NCBI RefSeq assembly: GCF_025215155.1
Contig: NZ_JALHAM010000114.1
Direction: 5' to 3' (one strand)
Source of the DNA: Dryocola clanedunensis
GTDB taxonomy: Bacteria; Pseudomonadota; Gammaproteobacteria; Enterobacterales; Enterobacteriaceae
DNA: 64,000 nucleotides
This document shows positions 51,844 through 62,400 of the stretch, in pieces (the first letter of the stretch is position 1; every line of letters begins with the position of its first letter). The position numbers and the translations under genes were made by a program. The notes under the pieces are model-generated. The model was given only the letters and a program-made list of their open reading frames with translations, made no database searches and was not told where the DNA came from.

Positions 51844-54263
51844 TAGCCCGCTGGTTCTGGCGCGAATGGCGCTCGCCCTCGCTGCTGATCGTCTGGCTGG
51901 CGCTGAGCCTGGCGGTGGCCTGCGTGCTGGCGCTGGGCAACATTAGCGACCGCATGGAGCAGGGGCTTAACCAGCAAAGCCGCGACTTTATGGCGGGCGA
52001 CCGGGCGCTGCGAAGCGCGCGTGAGGTGCCGGAAGCGTGGCTGAGCCAGGCGAAGCAGGACGGCCTGAAAGTGGGTAAGCAACTCACTTTCGCCACCATG
52101 ACCTTCGCGGGGGATACACCGCAGCTGGCAAGCGTCAAAGCGGTGGACGGCGTTTACCCGATGTACGGCGAGCTGGAAACTCAACCGCCCGGCCTGAAAC
52201 CCGATCCGGGCAGCGTGCTGCTGGCCCCGCGCCTGATGGCCCTGCTGAACCTGAAGGTGGGCGACAATATTGACGTGGGGGATGCCACGCTGCGCATCGC
52301 GGGGGAAGTGGTGCAGGAGCCGGATTCTGGTTTTAATCCGTTCCAGATGGCTCCGCGCCTGATGATGAACCTGGCAGACGTAACAAAAACCGGCGCGGTG
52401 CAGCCGGGCAGCCGCATCACGTGGCGCTATAAGTTTGGCGGCACGCCGCAGCAAATCGAATCCTTTGAAAACTTCCTGCTGCCAAAGCTGACGCCGGAGC
52501 AGCGCTGGTTCGGGCTGGAGCAGGACGAGGGGGCGCTGGGTAAATCCCTTGAGCGTTCTCAACAGTTCCTGCTGCTTTCTGCCCTGCTGACCCTGCTGAC
52601 CCTGCTGTTAGCCGTGGCCGCCGTGGCGGTCGCCATGAGCCACTACTGCCGCAGCCGCTACGATCTGGTTGCCATCCTCAAAACGCTGGGGGCAGGGCGC
52701 GCGGCGCTGCGCAAGTTAATCATCGGCCAGTGGCTGATGGTGCTTCTGCTTTCGGCAGTGACCGGTGGCGCGGCGGGCCTGGTATTTGAGGCGGTGCTGA
52801 TCAGGCTGTTAAAGCCTGTTCTGCCAGCGGCGCTTCCTCCTGCCAGTCTGTGGCCGTGGGTCTGGGCCGTGGGGTCGATGGTGGTGATTTCACTGCTGGT
52901 CGGCCTGCGGCCTTATCGCCTGCTGCTGGCAACGCAGCCCCTGCGCGTGCTGCGCCGTGACGCGGTGGCCAACGTCTGGCCGCTCAAGGTGTATCTGCCG
53001 ATCATCACTCTCGTCGTGGTGTTGCTGTTAGCGTTATTGATGGGCGGAAGCACCCTGCTATGGGCGGTGCTGGCGGGAACGGTCGTGCTGGCAGCGCTGT
53101 GCGGCATCGTCGGCTGGGGCGTGCTGAAAATCCTCAAAAAGCTGACGGTGAAAAATCTCGCGCTGCGCCTGGCGGTGAACCGTCTGCTGCGCCAGCCGTG
53201 GGCGACGTTAAGCCAGCTTGCCGCGTTCTCGCTGTCGTTCATGCTGCTGGCGCTGCTGCTGGTGTTGCGCGGCGACCTGCTCGACCGCTGGCAGCAGCAG
53301 ATGCCGCCGGAAAGCCCGAACTACTTCCTGCTGAACATCGCCACCGATCAGGTGCAGCCGGTGAAAACTTTCCTCGCCGAACATCAGGTGATCCCGGAAG
53401 CCTTCTACCCGATTGTGCGGGTGCGCATGTCGGCGATAAACGGCAAATCTACCGAGGGCAATCCTGATGAGGCGCTTAACCGCGAGCTTAATCTGACCTG
53501 GCAAAGCCAGAAGCCGGAGCACAATCCGATTCTGGCGGGGCAGTGGCCGCCGAAAGCGGGGGAGGTGTCGATGGACGAAGGCGTGGCGAAGCGCCTGAAC
53601 ATCAAGCTCGGCGATAGCGTTACTTTCATGGGCGATACCCAGGACTTCACCGCCAAAGTTTCCAGCCTGCGCAAGGTGGACTGGGAAAGCCTGCGGCCTA
53701 ACTTCTACTTTATCTTCCCGCCGGGCGCGCTGGACAACCAGCCGCAAAGCTGGCTCACCAGCTTCCGTTGGGAGGGCAGCAATACCCTGCTAACTCAGCT
53801 CAATCGTGAGTTCCCGACGGTCAGCCTGCTGGATATCGGGGCCATTCTGCGCCAGGTCGGGCAGGTGCTGGAACAGGTGAGCCGGGCGCTGGAGGTGATG
53901 GTCGTGCTGGTTACCGCCTGCGGCGTCCTGCTGCTGCTGGCCCAGGTGCAGGTGGGGATGCGCCAGCGTCATCAGGAGCTGGTGGTCTACCGCACGCTGG
54001 GCGCCGGCAAGCGCCTGCTGCGAACCACGCTGTGGTGCGAGTTTGCTGTGCTGGGGTTTGTTTCAGGACTGGTAGCGACCATCGGTGCCGAAACGGCGCT
54101 GGGCATGCTGCAAACGAAGGTCTTCGACTTCCCGTGGGAGCCGGACTGGCGGCTGTGGGCGATCCTGCCCGTTACCGGCGCGGTGCTGCTTTCCCTGTGC
54201 GGCGGCTGGCTGGGCATCCGCCTGCTGAAAGGCAAGGCGCTGTTCCGGCAGTTTGTGGCCTGA
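51840..54263 (+). CDS. ybbP: YbbP, FtsX-domain ABC permease
   Basis: The 807-residue permease has an N-terminal helix (about 12-37), a periplasmic domain (about 40-240), helices around 250-470 including a FtsX core, a second periplasmic region (about 490-675) and a final FtsX core (about 680-790). It ends GKALFRQFVA. Translation is coupled to ybbA through ATGA. With YbbA and TesA it is thought to form a machinery handling lipids or hydrophobic products in the periplasm. A G/C-run terminator follows. A diverged copy of its last codons recurs at 55763-55804. Confidence 0.93.
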   Translation: MIARWFWREWRSPSLLIVWLALSLAVACVLALGNISDRMEQGLNQQSRDFMAGDRALRSAREVPEAWLSQAKQDGLKVGKQLTFATMTFAGDTPQLASVKAVDGVYPMYGELETQPPGLKPDPGSVLLAPRLMALLNLKVGDNIDVGDATLRIAGEVVQEPDSGFNPFQMAPRLMMNLADVTKTGAVQPGSRITWRYKFGGTPQQIESFENFLLPKLTPEQRWFGLEQDEGALGKSLERSQQFLLLSALLTLLTLLLAVAAVAVAMSHYCRSRYDLVAILKTLGAGRAALRKLIIGQWLMVLLLSAVTGGAAGLVFEAVLIRLLKPVLPAALPPASLWPWVWAVGSMVVISLLVGLRPYRLLLATQPLRVLRRDAVANVWPLKVYLPIITLVVVLLLALLMGGSTLLWAVLAGTVVLAALCGIVGWGVLKILKKLTVKNLALRLAVNRLLRQPWATLSQLAAFSLSFMLLALLLVLRGDLLDRWQQQMPPESPNYFLLNIATDQVQPVKTFLAEHQVIPEAFYPIVRVRMSAINGKSTEGNPDEALNRELNLTWQSQKPEHNPILAGQWPPKAGEVSMDEGVAKRLNIKLGDSVTFMGDTQDFTAKVSSLRKVDWESLRPNFYFIFPPGALDNQPQSWLTSFRWEGSNTLLTQLNREFPTVSLLDIGAILRQVGQVLEQVSRALEVMVVLVTACGVLLLLAQVQVGMRQRHQELVVYRTLGAGKRLLRTTLWCEFAVLGFVSGLVATIGAETALGMLQTKVFDFPWEPDWRLWAILPVTGAVLLSLCGGWLGIRLLKGKALFRQFVA

Positions 54264-54273
54264 GGATTTCAGA

Positions 54274-54296
54274 AGGGGGGGGATCCCCCCTATTTT
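54274..54296 (+). terminator. Terminator after ybbP
   Basis: AGGGGGG (54274-54280) pairs with CCCCCCT (54285-54291) around GGAT and is followed by ATTTT. It lies 10 bases beyond the ybbP stop. Confidence 0.8.
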
Positions 54297-54502
54297 CGCT
54301 TAAATCATCGCTATATACGCTGGTATATTTTGCATTTCATTGAGCTGATGCATATTTAAATTATATTCATATATTTTTGTAATAGATATTAAGAAAGCGG
54401 AAGGGTTAAGCGCACAAATCCGTAAAAATTTCAGACTCCGGCGAGACAAATACCCTGTAATATTTTGACGCTTATAAAAAAATTGGTTACCAGGGTTCAC
54501 TA

Positions 54503-55654
54503 ATGAAAACAAAACTGCACACACTTTCACTGCTGGTGGGGGCCGGACTGCTATTGGGCTCGGCCTCTTTCGGCGCAAACGCTGAAATAACATTATTAAA
54601 ACAGGATCCCCAGGCGGGCGATCCCTTAAGCCGCCTGAACTTTACCGTTGGCGGCAGTATCCGTCCGCAGTTCAACATGATGTCCGGGGACGGCGACAAA
54701 GGCTCTTATAAACGTAATGGCTTCGACGGCGGGACGCGCTTCCGCTTCGCCGCAGACTATTATCTGTTTGATGATATTAGCTGGATAAGCTATTACGAAC
54801 TGGGCGTTAATATTCCGGCAGTCTTTGACTGGGATAACCACTATGCGGAAGGTGCCAACGACACGACCCGACGTATGCTCTACACCGGTCTGAAAAGCAA
54901 AACCTGGGGTCAGTTAACCTTTGGTCAGCAAAACAGTATTTATTACGACGTGGTTGGGGCGAAAACGGATATCTGGGACTACGACATGATAGGCCAGGCA
55001 CCAGGTAACGGCATTAACGGTGACTACGATGGCTCCTATCGTTCCCGAAAAATGCTGAAGTATAAAAATACCTTCGGTGATGCGGATGTTTACGCTTCTT
55101 ACCTGTTTGACGATAGCGAATACCAGCCGGGCAACGGCCTGAGCTACAAGCGCAAGGGAGGCGGTTCGCTCGGTGTGGATTACCATCTGAGCAAAGACCT
55201 GACCTGGGGTACGGCGTGGAACTACACCCGTGCACAGATGCGCAACCATGGCGACGACGACAGCAAAAGCTATGACCAGAACATCGTGGGTACGGCGCTG
55301 AGCTGGAAACCAGATGCATGGACGTTCAGCGTGGGCGGCGGCTGGTATCAGAACTTCATGACCACCAAAAAAGTGGACGTGAACGACTACTTCGCAGGCG
55401 ACGCGTGGGGCGTGGAATACTTCGCGGGCTACACCATCCCGGTTGGCCAGTACGCGCTGAAAACCGTACAGCCTTACTTCATGGGCGACCGTATCGAATA
55501 CATCAACGGGCGCAACTACCAGCGTATCGATAACGGCCTGGGCGTCAGCTTCCAGCTGGACTACGGCTTCCGCGTGGATTACGAACACGTGTTCACCTCC
55601 AGCACCGACGACCTGGGCGACATGAACCTGGTCCGTCTGCGCTACGACTTCTAA
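54503..55654 (+). CDS. Gram-negative general porin family protein
   Basis: The 383-residue outer-membrane protein has a signal peptide (about residues 1-27, cleavage near ANA/EIT). It is rich in alternating aromatic beta strands (GTRFRFAADYYLFDDISWISY, LTFGQQNSIYYDVVG) and ends LVRLRYDF with the terminal Phe used by the BAM machinery. It belongs to the Gram-negative porin superfamily, but I do not recognise it as OmpC, OmpF or PhoE. Substrate and regulator are unknown. It sits between the true ybbP 3' end and a ghost ybbP end, which points to import as a cassette. The upstream region is AT-rich. Confidence 0.8.
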   Translation: MKTKLHTLSLLVGAGLLLGSASFGANAEITLLKQDPQAGDPLSRLNFTVGGSIRPQFNMMSGDGDKGSYKRNGFDGGTRFRFAADYYLFDDISWISYYELGVNIPAVFDWDNHYAEGANDTTRRMLYTGLKSKTWGQLTFGQQNSIYYDVVGAKTDIWDYDMIGQAPGNGINGDYDGSYRSRKMLKYKNTFGDADVYASYLFDDSEYQPGNGLSYKRKGGGSLGVDYHLSKDLTWGTAWNYTRAQMRNHGDDDSKSYDQNIVGTALSWKPDAWTFSVGGGWYQNFMTTKKVDVNDYFAGDAWGVEYFAGYTIPVGQYALKTVQPYFMGDRIEYINGRNYQRIDNGLGVSFQLDYGFRVDYEHVFTSSTDDLGDMNLVRLRYDF

Positions 55655-55762
55655 TCAAATCACGGCGGGTAAAGCTCATTTACCCGCCGGAAAGCTGCCA
55701 CTCCCCAATGCGTTTCATCACTCCTGCGAGCCAGCTCTAAATATGGAAAAGCGATACCGGAT

Positions 55763-55804
55763 TTGCTCCAGGGCAAAGCGCTATTCCGTCAGTTCGTTGT
55801 CTGA
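55763..55804 (+). pseudogene. Remnant of a second ybbP 3' end
   Basis: In one frame 55763-55804 reads LLQGKALFRQFVV followed by TGA. This matches the true end of YbbP (LLKGKALFRQFVA, 54225-54263) at 11 of 13 residues but differs at many wobble bases, so it is not a recent local duplication. Upstream similarity fades within about 15 bases. It looks like the scar of recombination with DNA from a relative whose own ybbP end flanked the porin. Confidence 0.65.
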
Positions 55805-56417
55805 ATATGCAGCAAAAATATTTCTGCTGAAGAAAAGCTATTTGGCTTAAGGAAATAAAAATAAATTGAAAGGGCCCCGGAGATAAATTCCCTGAGGATT
55901 TTTCAATCATTACAGGGGGACGCTCGATTCGAATCGGCATGGCATCAGCGAACTTAATCAAAATTAATTTGGCTTTAGTAGTAACGTTCTGGGTAAAAAA
56001 GGGTGCCTGGATTTGATTTTTTTGTTATAAGTCATTGAGTGTTCGCTTGTTTTTAATGTTTTTTTTATTCATTATTAGCCGTTAATCATCAAGTCATCTA
56101 TCGTAAAAATTACTAACTCACGAATATAATATGTATAAAGTATAATTTTTATGCTTTTTATTTTCCTGTTTTCGTTTTGGTGAGATTTAGCCTCTTCTTT
56201 ATTTTAGCGGCACGAAATACGCTTTATCTAAAATGAAAATTCACAATTTTTGAATTTCAATATATTACATATAGTTACCTTGTGTTTTGTAGGGTATTGC
56301 TGGGGGTGGTTTTTTTTTGCGCTTCCAATCCCTGCTCCATTTGTGGACTATCTCTAATCAATAAGTGTGCCAACTACGCGCGCGATGGTTTTTTTAGGAA
56401 TAGTACTAAGGGTAGAA
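55805..56417. other. AT-rich intergenic stretch before the adhesin gene
   Basis: I see no gene here. The segment 55975-56280 is strongly AT-rich with several T-runs, and a run of nine T lies at 56310-56318. Such DNA is typical of H-NS/Hha-silenced horizontally acquired loci. The adhesin ribosome site AAGGG is at 56408-56412. Confidence 0.5.
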
Positions 56418-59400
56418 ATGTCTTTCTCAGTTGCCGAACAACCCCTCCCGTTACGAAAAAAATTGATTGCCTGGGGCTGCATTCTTCTTCAGCTGCTGCC
56501 GCCTGTTTCAGGCCTTGCAATGGCATTTCCTGCCGCCGCCAGCCAGCATATGCTGCCCTCTGCATCGACGCCTGCCGGGAGTAAGGATCCGTTCCAGCAG
56601 CAGCTTGCCTCGGGAGCAATGGCCGTCGGGACAACGCTTTCGGATGAGGACAGGACCTCATCCGAAGCGCTGTCTGATTACGCGCGTAGCCAGGCGGGAA
56701 GCGCGGTTAACAGCACGGTGGAAGGCTGGCTCAGCCAGTTCGGCACGGTAAAATCGCAGATCAGCCTGGATAAAGATTTTTCCCTGAGTGACAGCAGTCT
56801 GGATATGCTGTTACCGCTCTATGACTCCCCGCGGAATATGCTATTCACCCAGATGGGCGCACGTCGTAAAGACGACCGTACAACGCTCAATCTTGGTATC
56901 GGGATGCGCTTTTTCCCTGACGAATCGTGGATGGTTGGCACTAACGCATTCTATGACAACGATATCACTGGCCATAACACCCGCCTTGGGCTGGGCGCAG
57001 AACTGTGGGCGGATTATCTTAAGCTATCGATGAATGGCTATCAGCGACTCTCCAGCTGGCACGCCTCACGCGATTTTGAAGATTACGACGAACGCCCGGC
57101 GAACGGGTTTGATCTGCAGGTTAATGCTTTCTTACCGGCACATCCGCAGCTGGGCGGTAAGTTAGTCTATGAACAGTACTATGGCGATGAAGTGGCGCTG
57201 TTTGGTAAGGACGATCGACAAAAAGATCCCTATGCGGTCACGGTCGGCGTGAACTATACCCCGATCCCGATGCTCTCCGTCGGCGCGGAACAGAAAATGG
57301 GTAAGTCGGGTAAAGACGACTTCAACGTTAATATGGCGCTGACTTACCAGCTCGATCAGTCCTGGGCGCGTAATGCCTCGCCTGAAGCCGTTGATGCGAT
57401 GCGCAAGCTTGCCCGCAGCCGCTACGATCTGGTTGAGCGTAACAACAATATTGTCCTCGAATACCGCAAGCGGCAGGTCATCAAGATGCAGCTGGCTCCT
57501 GAGCAGGTTCAGGGGGAAAGCAAAAGCACCCAGACTTTAACCGCAACAGTCAGCAGCAAGCATGGCCTGAAAAATATCGTCTGGAGCGGCGGCAGTTTTC
57601 AACAGTCCGGCGGCATAATCAAAGCGCTGGATACGCAGCACTTTGCCCTGACGCTCCCGGCCTGGAAAGTGGCGCAGGTAGCGCAGGCCGCATCGACGAA
57701 AAAAAGTAAAACGAAAGCCAGCGACGCCAGCCGAATCCTCAATACCTACGTGTTGACCGCCGTCGCGGAAGACAGCAAAGGCAACAAGTCCAAACCTTCC
57801 CATCTCAGCGTTGAAGTCTTGCCGCCGCAGGCGCATTTCGGCAGCGATGTGACCGTCAGCGGTGATAACGCGCAGCCTGACGGTGTGACGCCTGTGAACG
57901 TGGTGTTCCACGTGATTGACGGCAGTAAACAACCGCTGGCCGGTGAGCCGGTGACCTTTGCGGTCACCCTTGCTGACAGCAGCAAAACGACGAAACAGGG
58001 CGTTTCCGATGCGAGCGGCAATGCATCGCTTGATGTGGTTAGTACCGTTCCGGGTGAAGCAACGGTGGTGGCAAAACTCAGCGGTGGCGATAGCCGCACG
58101 GCGAAAGTTCACTTTGCTGCAGCCGATGTCGATACCGCTCACTCTTCCCTGGCGGCGACGCCTGAAAGCATTGTCGCCGACGGTAAGACAACCACGACGC
58201 TGACGCTGACCGTGCATGACAACCAGGATCGTCCGCTCACCGGGCTGACCGGCGTGGCGTTTAAGGCGACCGGTGTGGATGGCACGAATCTGAGCGCGGT
58301 AAAAGAAGCTTCTGCGGGGAACTATACCGCCACAATGAGTGGCGCTAAGCCCGGTACCGCGACCGTAACAGCACAGGTTGGGGCTAAAAATCTTAGCGGT
58401 CTGAGCACCACCGTTGTTTTCACCAATGATGAAAACAACGGGCAGATAAAAGCCGGCGATCTCACCGTCATCACAGATAACGTCAAAGCCGACGGCCACT
58501 CTGCGGCATACGTTCAGGCCCTGGTCACTGATGCCGACAGCAACCCGCTTGGCGACAGGACGGTGACTTTTACCGCCACCTCCGGAGCCACCATCCAGCA
58601 AAGCGCCGTCACCAACTCATGGGGTAAGGTGAGGGTACCACTGACCCATACCAAAGCGGGGATTGTCACTGTTACCGCTACGGTAAACGGCAGCAGCCAG
58701 AGTACACCGGTGACCTTTATCGCGGACAATACTTCTGCTAATGGCAGGCTGAACGTGAAGGCTAATAACGCCGTCGCCAACGGCACCGAGGCTAACGTTG
58801 TCGAACTGGAGACAAAAGATGCCCAGGGCAACGCGGTGACCGGAATAGCGGTGACCTTCAGCACGACCAATGGTGCAAAAGCGACCCCCGCAAGCGGCGT
58901 AACGGACAACAACGGCAAGTTAACCACCACGTTGACCAGTACGGTTGCCGGTGACAGCAGCGTGACAGCTAAAGCGTCCAACGGTGATATGCTCAGCGAA
59001 ACGATCATCTTTGAAGCAGACACCAGCACCGCGGCGATTGCGGCGGAAGATCTGACCGTCGTGACGAACAATGCCGTCGCCAACGGCAGCGCCCGTAACC
59101 AGGTACAGGTCAAAGTCACGGATGCAAAAGGCAACCCTGTCCCGGCGCAGGTGGTTAACTTCAGCGCCGCTAACGGCGCAAAAATCACCGCCAGCGCGAC
59201 GACCGATGCGCACGGGTTGGCTGTTGTCGGCCTTACCAGCCAGAAAGCGGGTGACAGCCTGGTCACCGCAACGCTGAAAGGCAAAAGTCAGTCGGTGAAC
59301 ACGACATTTGTTGCCGATAAATCCACCGCCCAGGGCGCGCTGAAAATCGGTGTTAACCATGCGGTAGCCAATGGCACCGCGACCAATAGCGTAGCGTTAC

Positions 59401-62400
59401 TGATCAAAGATGCCAGCGGCAACCCACTGCCGGGCACCGACATTACTTTCAGCGCCACCAACGATGCGGCTGTCACTCCTGAAAGCGGCGTGACGGACAG
59501 CGACGGCAAGCTTAGCGCGACCCTGACCAGCACCGTTGCGGGAAGCAGCAAAGTCACGGCCAAATCCGCCACCGGCGAGACCCTGAGCGCTACGGTCGAC
59601 TTTGTCGCCGATACCGGTACGGCAACAATTTTGAAAGACGACCTGCTGGTGAAAACAAATAATGCCGTGGCAAATAACCGTGCCCAGAATCAGATTAGCG
59701 TGAGGGTGACGGATGCGCAGGGTAACCCTGTTCCGGCACAGGTTGTCACTTTCACCGCTGACAATGAAGCGAAAATTGCCCCGAGCGCTACAACCAATAG
59801 CCAGGGGATGGCAACCGTTGGTCAGATCAGCCAGAAAGCGGGTGACAGCAATGTCATCGCTACCGTGCTGGGTCACAGCCAGAAGGTGACAACGACCTTC
59901 ATTGCGGATAAAACAACCGGGCAGGGCACGCTCACGGTTAGCTCCGATAAAGGCATAGCAAACGGCACTGACGCTATCGGTATCGAACTGGTCGTTCAGG
60001 ACGCAGGCGGTAACCCGATTTCCGGGACAACCATCACTTTCAGCGCCACTAACGGGGCCACTGTGTTGCCTGCCGCGGGCATAACGGACAGCGAAGGTAA
60101 GGCAAGCGCGACGCTCACCAGCCTGACTGCCGGTGCGAGCAAGATCACCGCAAAATCGGACAAGGGTGAGACGCTTAGCCAAAATGTCACGTTTACGGCC
60201 GACCCGGCCACTGCCACGATCGTCGCTGGCGCACTGGAAGTCAGAAGCGATAAGGCTCTGGCCAACGGCAGCGCCCGAAATCTGGTACGGGTCAAAGTGA
60301 CGGATGCAAAAGGGAACGCCGTCTCTGGCCAGAAAGTCACCTTTAGCGCCGACAATGACGCAACCATTGAGCCTGCTGCGACTACCGATGCTTCCGGCAT
60401 GGTCAGCGTTGGGCTAACCAGCAAGAAAGCTGGCACAAGCCAGGTCACTGCGAGCGTCAATAACGACAGCCAGACGGTCACCACAACGTTTGTTGCTGAC
60501 AAAACTACGATGCGCGGGGCGCTGACCACGAAGGTCGATGGCTCCGTTGCCAACGGCACCACAACCAACAGCGTTCAGGCTGTGCTCAGCGATGCGAATG
60601 GCAACCCGATTGAGAATGAGCCGGTGAGCTTCTCTGCAAATAACGGTGCCAACATCACACCGAGCGCAACGACTAATGCCAGCGGTATTGCGGAAGTGAC
60701 GCTGACCAATACTCGCGCCGGTATCACCACTGTTACCGGTTCGTCGAACGGTACCCTCAGAACGGTTTCGTCGAATTTCATAGCCGATACATCCACAGCA
60801 CAGATTGCCGATGGCGCAATGACCATCGTGGCTAACCATGCCGCTACCGACGGCATTGCGGCAAACCGTGTACGCGTTGCGGTGACGGATGAATTTAATA
60901 ATATTCTAAGTCATCAGCTTGTTGGCTTCACAGCCAGCAACGGTGCGGTGATAGCGTCAACGGCTACTACCGATACTAACGGCATCATTACTCTGCCGGT
61001 GACCAGCACCACAGCAGGCGACAGCGTGGTGCAGGCAACCCTCAACGGCAGCAGCCAGCATGTGACCGTCAGCTTCGAAGCCGACGGCAACACGGCGCAT
61101 ATCGCCGATGGTGCATTGGTCATGGCCAATGACGGTGCGGTAGCCAACGGCACGGCAACCAACCGCGTACAGGCAACGGTCACCGATGCGGGCGGAAATC
61201 CTGTGGCAGACGCAACCGTCAGCTTCAGCGCCAGCAACAGCGCCCTCATCGCGGCGAGTACGACAACCGACGCCAGCGGTAAAGCGACGGCGACCCTGAC
61301 CAGCAAGGTGGCAGGGAAAAGCGTTATCGTCGCTACCGTTAATGGCAGCAGCCAGCAGGTCGATGCCAGCTTTGTGGCGGACAGTGATACTGCTCAGATC
61401 AAGACCGGCAGCCTGAAGGTCATGAATGACGGCGCGGTTGCCAACGGGACGTCTGCAAACCGGGTTGCGCTTATCGTAACGGACGCCAGCGGTAATACGC
61501 TGGCCGATCAAAGCGTGAGCTTTACCGCCAGCAATGGTGCGAATATTGCGGCAACGGCGACCACCGGCACCGATGGCGCGCTGGATTTGCCGGTCACCAG
61601 CACCCTTGCCGGTGAGAGCGTTATCAAGGCGACAGTCAACGGCAGCAGCCTGACGGTGACGGTGACATTCGTCTATGACCCGAGCACCGCTCAGATAGAC
61701 AAACTGACCCTGGTCAATGACCACGCTGCGGCAAACGGCAGCGCCGCAAACCAGGTCAAAGTGCGGGTAAAAGACGCTAAGGGTAACCTTGCAAAGCAGA
61801 TGAATGTGTCTCTGAGCGCCAGCAACGGCGCGACGGTGGCGGCAACAGGGACTACCGATGATAACGGCGAATACCTTGCTTCCTTGACCAGCCAGGTTGC
61901 CGGAGACAGTCAGTTTACGGCCGAGGTGAATGGCTATTCTGACTCGATTACGGTGAACTTCGCGCCGGATAACGCAACGGCGCACATTGCCGACGGCGAT
62001 CTGACGGTGACCAGAGACAATGCCCCGGCAGACGGCAAACAGAATAACCGTATCGCACTGAGGGTTACGGATGCCAACGGCAATGTGCTGACGGGCCAGA
62101 CGGTAAGCTTCACGGCGGATAACGGCGCGAAGATTGCGCCAGACGGCGTGACCGGCACGACCGGTACGCTCTCTGTACCGGTCACCAGTACCGTTGCCGG
62201 GGAGAGCACGATAACAGCGTCCATTAACAAGCTTAGCCAGAGCGTGAAGATGACCTTCACCTATGACACTGAAACCGCCACCGTCAGCGCACTGACCGCG
62301 GTGAGTGATGATGCGCTGGCAAACGGGACGGCCACCAATAGTGTGAAAGCCGTTATCCTGGATGCGCAGGGTAATCCTGTGCCGGATATGACGGTGGCGT

